DNA from: UMGS1601 sp964617585 | Lineage (GTDB): Bacteria; Bacillota; Clostridia; Oscillospirales; Ruminococcaceae | NCBI GenBank assembly: GCA_964617585.1 | Contig: CAZTXS010000011.1 | Location: forward strand, 1-44,721 | Direction of reading: 5' to 3' | DNA: 44,721 nucleotides | Shown here: positions 42,199-44,721 of the stretch, in pieces | Position numbering within the stretch: the stretch's first letter is position 1 | Layout of the letters: the number at the start of each line of letters is the position of its first letter | The notes under the pieces: generated by a model | Told to the model about the DNA's origin: nothing | The model's input: only the letters and a program-made list of their open reading frames with translations | Database searches by the model: none | Position numbers and translations under genes: made by a program

Positions 42199-43629
42199 AT
42201 GCAAAATGCAGATAAAAAAACAGATTCAAATATTTTAAAAGGGAAAAAGCATATCCACTTCATCGGCATAGGCGGAAGCGGTATGTATCCTCTTGCTCAG
42301 ATACTTCACACCCAGGGGTACTACCTTACAGGCTCTGATAATAACGAAACAGAAACGCTTGATGCCGTAAGGAAGCTGGGTATACCTGTTTTCATGGGAC
42401 AAAGAGCTGAAAATATAAAGGGCGCAGACCTTATTGTTCACACCGCCGCTATTATGTCTGATAACCCCGAACTTATAGCCTCGCTTCAAAGCGGAGTGCC
42501 CGTGCTTGAGAGAAGCGAGCTTTTAGGCATTGTTACCGAATGGTACAGTAACGCAGTCTGCATTTCAGGAACACACGGCAAAACCACCGCCAGCTCTATG
42601 CTGACGCAGATTTTCATTGAAGAGGGCGTCGACCTTTCCTGCGTTATAGGCGGTAAGCTTCCTGCTATCGGAGGCAGCGGAAGATCCGGGAAAAGCGACG
42701 TCATGGTATGTGAAGCGTGCGAATTTGTCGATACCTTTTTAAAGCTCTCGCCTGATATTGCCGTTATATTGAATGTAGACGCCGACCATTTAGATTATTT
42801 CGGAACGCTTGACAATATAAAAAAATCTTTTAACAAATTTGCTTCAAAGGCAAGTAAAGCCCTTATCATAAACGGAGACGATGAGAATACTCTCGATTCG
42901 GTAAAAGGCATAGATAAGGAAACTATAACCTTTGGTTTCGACAGAAAAAACGACTATTCTGCTGAAATTATTGAAACAAAGGGACTTAAAACAACCTTTA
43001 ATTTATATCATAAAGGCGAAAGGGAATGTACTCTTTCAATACACGTTCCGGGAATTCACAATGTCTTAAATGCTCTTGCGGCAATAGCTTCGGCAAGATA
43101 TTTGGGAGCGTCATACAACGGCATCGCTATGGGGCTTCAAACATTCAGGGGAGCAATAAGACGATTTGAAAAAATTGATGAAATTAACGGCATAACAATA
43201 GTTGACGACTACGCCCACCATCCCGCTGAAATAACAGTTACTCTCAATGCTGCAAAAGGACTTGACTTCAACAGAGTCTGGGCGGTTTTTCAGCCTTTCA
43301 CCTATTCAAGAACATCAATGCTTGCGGACGATTTTGTCAAAGCTCTTCAAATAGCCGATATTACCGTTCTGACCGATATAATGGGCAGCCGCGAAAAAAA
43401 CACTATCGGCATTTACTCAAAGGATTTGGGAGAAAAAATCCCGGGTTGTGTTTGGTTTGATTCTGACAAGGAAGCTCAGGACGCTCAAACCGCCGAGCAG
43501 AAAAACAAAAACTTCGATCAGGTTGTTGAATATATTTGCAAAAATGCCAAAGCCGGTGATCTTATTATAACCCTAGGCTGCGGCGATGTATATAAGGTTG
43601 CGAAAAAATTAGCTGAAAAATTAAAATAA
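42199..43629 (+). CDS. murC: UDP-N-acetylmuramate--L-alanine ligase
   Basis: 476 residues from the ATG at 42199; AAAGGG lies nine nt before it. Upstream in-frame ATGs at 42172 and 42181 have no ribosome site. Adds L-Ala to UDP-MurNAc using ATP, the first peptide step of peptidoglycan. Rossmann start HFIGIGGSGMYPLAQIL, ATP loop GTHGKTTASSM at 124-134, DADHLDYFG, and IPGxHN-like VPGIHNVLNALA, YAHHPAEI. The ribosome site lies in a small hairpin (GAAAG/CTTTC). lexA follows by 49 nt. Confidence 0.96.
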   Translation: MQNADKKTDSNILKGKKHIHFIGIGGSGMYPLAQILHTQGYYLTGSDNNETETLDAVRKLGIPVFMGQRAENIKGADLIVHTAAIMSDNPELIASLQSGVPVLERSELLGIVTEWYSNAVCISGTHGKTTASSMLTQIFIEEGVDLSCVIGGKLPAIGGSGRSGKSDVMVCEACEFVDTFLKLSPDIAVILNVDADHLDYFGTLDNIKKSFNKFASKASKALIINGDDENTLDSVKGIDKETITFGFDRKNDYSAEIIETKGLKTTFNLYHKGERECTLSIHVPGIHNVLNALAAIASARYLGASYNGIAMGLQTFRGAIRRFEKIDEINGITIVDDYAHHPAEITVTLNAAKGLDFNRVWAVFQPFTYSRTSMLADDFVKALQIADITVLTDIMGSREKNTIGIYSKDLGEKIPGCVWFDSDKEAQDAQTAEQKNKNFDQVVEYICKNAKAGDLIITLGCGDVYKVAKKLAEKLK

Positions 43630-43678
43630 AATGATAACGGCCAATAATAATCAGATTTAAAGCCGAAAGGAGAATATC

Positions 43679-44266
43679 ATGAAAAATCTTAGCGACAGAG
43701 ATAAGCAGGTATATAAATATATCAAAGAACGCATTGAAGACGGATACGCCCCAACCGTCAGGGAAATCTGCGCCGAATTCGGTTTTAAATCGTCCTCAAC
43801 AGGCTTTCGATGTATTGAAACCTTGAAAGAAGCGGGTCTTCTTGAGAAAGGAACTAACCAGAACCGCGCTATAAAGCTTACGGGCAAAAAAGGCATGAGC
43901 GTTCCGCTTGTAGGTACGGTTACAGCCGGTACTCCCATAACCGCAATTCAGGACATCACCGACTACATAAGCTTTCAGCCTGAAAAAAATTATTCCAATC
44001 CGCTGTTTGCTCTTAAAGTTCGCGGTGAAAGCATGATAAACGCCGCTATTTTAGACGGCGATATCGTCATAGTCGAGCAGGTTCCTGTTGCTCAAAACGG
44101 TGAAATTGTAGTCGCACTGGTTGAAAACGAGGACGCAACCGTAAAAAGATTCTATAAAGAAAACGGTCATTTCAGACTTCAGCCTGAAAACAACGCTATG
44201 GAACCTATAATTGTAGACGAAGTGAAAATTCTCGGAAAGGTTGTAGCGGTCGTAAGATATTATTAA
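43679..44266 (+). CDS. lexA: LexA SOS repressor
   Basis: 195 residues, AAAGGAG upstream. N-terminal winged helix at about 1-68 (PTVREICAEFGFKSSSTGFRCIETLKEAGLL) and C-terminal self-cleaving S24 domain: cleavage bond A83-G84 (GTVTAGTP), nucleophile S118 (VRGESMIN), base K156 (ATVKRFYKE). Represses DNA-damage genes until RecA triggers cleavage. Probably co-transcribed with murC. No clear LexA palindrome was found in the 49 nt before it, so autoregulation would have to act further upstream. Confidence 0.96.
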   Translation: MKNLSDRDKQVYKYIKERIEDGYAPTVREICAEFGFKSSSTGFRCIETLKEAGLLEKGTNQNRAIKLTGKKGMSVPLVGTVTAGTPITAIQDITDYISFQPEKNYSNPLFALKVRGESMINAAILDGDIVIVEQVPVAQNGEIVVALVENEDATVKRFYKENGHFRLQPENNAMEPIIVDEVKILGKVVAVVRYY

Positions 44267-44389
44267 TGCTACGCAGCGTTGCCTGAATGATATGAAACTA
44301 TTCTTGTTTGTTTTTTATTTAATCATAATATAAAATCACTCACAAGCAATGAATTCTATTTGGTCAATCAGGGAAACAAATAATTTTTT

Positions 44390-44551
44390 GTGACAGCAGC
44401 AAACGAATTTATTGAAAGCCGTCAAATGTCTGAAAAACTTAACACAAGAAGAAATGATAAATTCGTGATAGGTGATATTAAATTTACAGATTGCGTTCCT
44501 ACAAAATCCGAATAGCTAACAGAATTCAACAGCTTTATTGATTCGTATTAA
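44390..44551 (+). pseudogene. Possible degraded ORF remnant
   Basis: A GTG-started frame of 41 codons (TAANEFIESRQMSEKLN...) ends in TAG at 44513, then the same frame continues for 11 codons (LTEFNSFIDSY) to TAA. The pieces look protein-like but there is no ribosome site and I recognise no family. The rest of the 44267-44604 gap is AT-rich without other genes. Confidence 0.3.
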
Positions 44552-44563
44552 ATTGTTAAATGC

Positions 44564-44601
44564 AAACCGCCGTTATGGTTAATTCCACAACGACGGTTTT
44601 T
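44564..44601 (+). terminator. Imperfect hairpin terminator
   Basis: AAACCG pairs with CGGTTT, then CGTT/AACG and TGG/CCA with single mismatches between, followed by TTTTTC. It could end the murC-lexA transcript or the remnant gene. Confidence 0.6.
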
Positions 44602-44604
44602 CTG

Positions 44605-44721
44605 TTCAATAAGGGCTTGCCCGTTATTCAACGCGGCAAGGGTCGGCATTGCCGACCGGCCGTTCGGTAGAGGATTGTATCCCGTTACTGAACGGGTAAT
44701 GGAACCCGCCGCCTATAGAGG
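44605..44721 (+). repeat. Dispersed repeat copy 9, cut by the window end
   Basis: TTCAATAAGGGCTTGCCCG, GGTCGGCATTGCCGACC hairpin, the central stem GTTCGGTAG..TTACTGAAC (two G-T pairs), then the CCGCCTATAGAGG hairpin, where the window stops. Full-length type. Confidence 0.9.

Overview
The window reads as the chromosome of an anaerobic, low-GC gut or rumen Clostridium relative, most likely Oscillospiraceae/Ruminococcus-like. The grounds are a one-piece pyruvate:ferredoxin oxidoreductase, rubredoxin, SpoVG, a FabK-type enoyl reductase, several secreted GH5 glucanases with lysine-rich Fn3-like tails, and AT-rich intergenic DNA. The placement is inferred from gene content; no 16S gene is present.

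Layout. 1-2805: 3' part of the oxidoreductase (cut by the window start). 3.0-7.0 kb: surface genes (CAP-domain protein, polyprenyl sugar-phosphate transferase, GT2 glycosyltransferase) and tRNA-Pro(CGG). 7.0-15.1 kb: plant-polysaccharide locus with intracellular GH43, three secreted GH5 enzymes, an AraC-type regulator divergent from two of them, and a short rubredoxin gene. 15.2-17.3 kb: OmpR-type two-component pair. 17.4-21.9 kb: a tandemly duplicated arylsulfate sulfotransferase with both active sites kept, plus a lipoprotein. 22.2-23.8 kb: secreted BIG2-GDPD phosphodiesterase. 24.6-27.2 kb: PTS enzyme I and an internally deleted K+/H+ antiporter. 27.3-31.2 kb: ECF sigma factor with overlapping membrane partner, FAD/Rieske oxidoreductase, membrane protein. 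31.2-41.0 kb: a nearly complete type II fatty-acid synthesis locus (fabD divergent from fabH-fabK-fabG-fabF-accB-fabZ-accC-accD-accA, then acpP). 41.1-44.3 kb: Nudix hydrolase, spoVG, murC, lexA.

The most unusual feature is a family of structured intergenic repeats: nine copies in 45 kb, in both orientations, in full (about 140 nt), shortened (about 100 nt) and minimal (about 50-60 nt) forms. They carry three hairpin modules, and one copy shows a compensatory base-pair change. Second is a pair of leaders (ptsI and fabK) in which a strong Shine-Dalgarno sequence is separated from the start codon by a similar small hairpin. Removing the hairpin would restore normal spacing.

Working together: GH5 enzymes would cut beta-glucans outside the cell and GH43 would trim imported xylo- or arabino-oligosaccharides. 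Pyruvate oxidation feeds acetyl-CoA, which the acc/fab genes turn into fatty acids. The sulfotransferase, CAP, GDPD and sugar-transferase proteins act at the surface. All functional calls are read from sequence motifs by eye; no database search was run.
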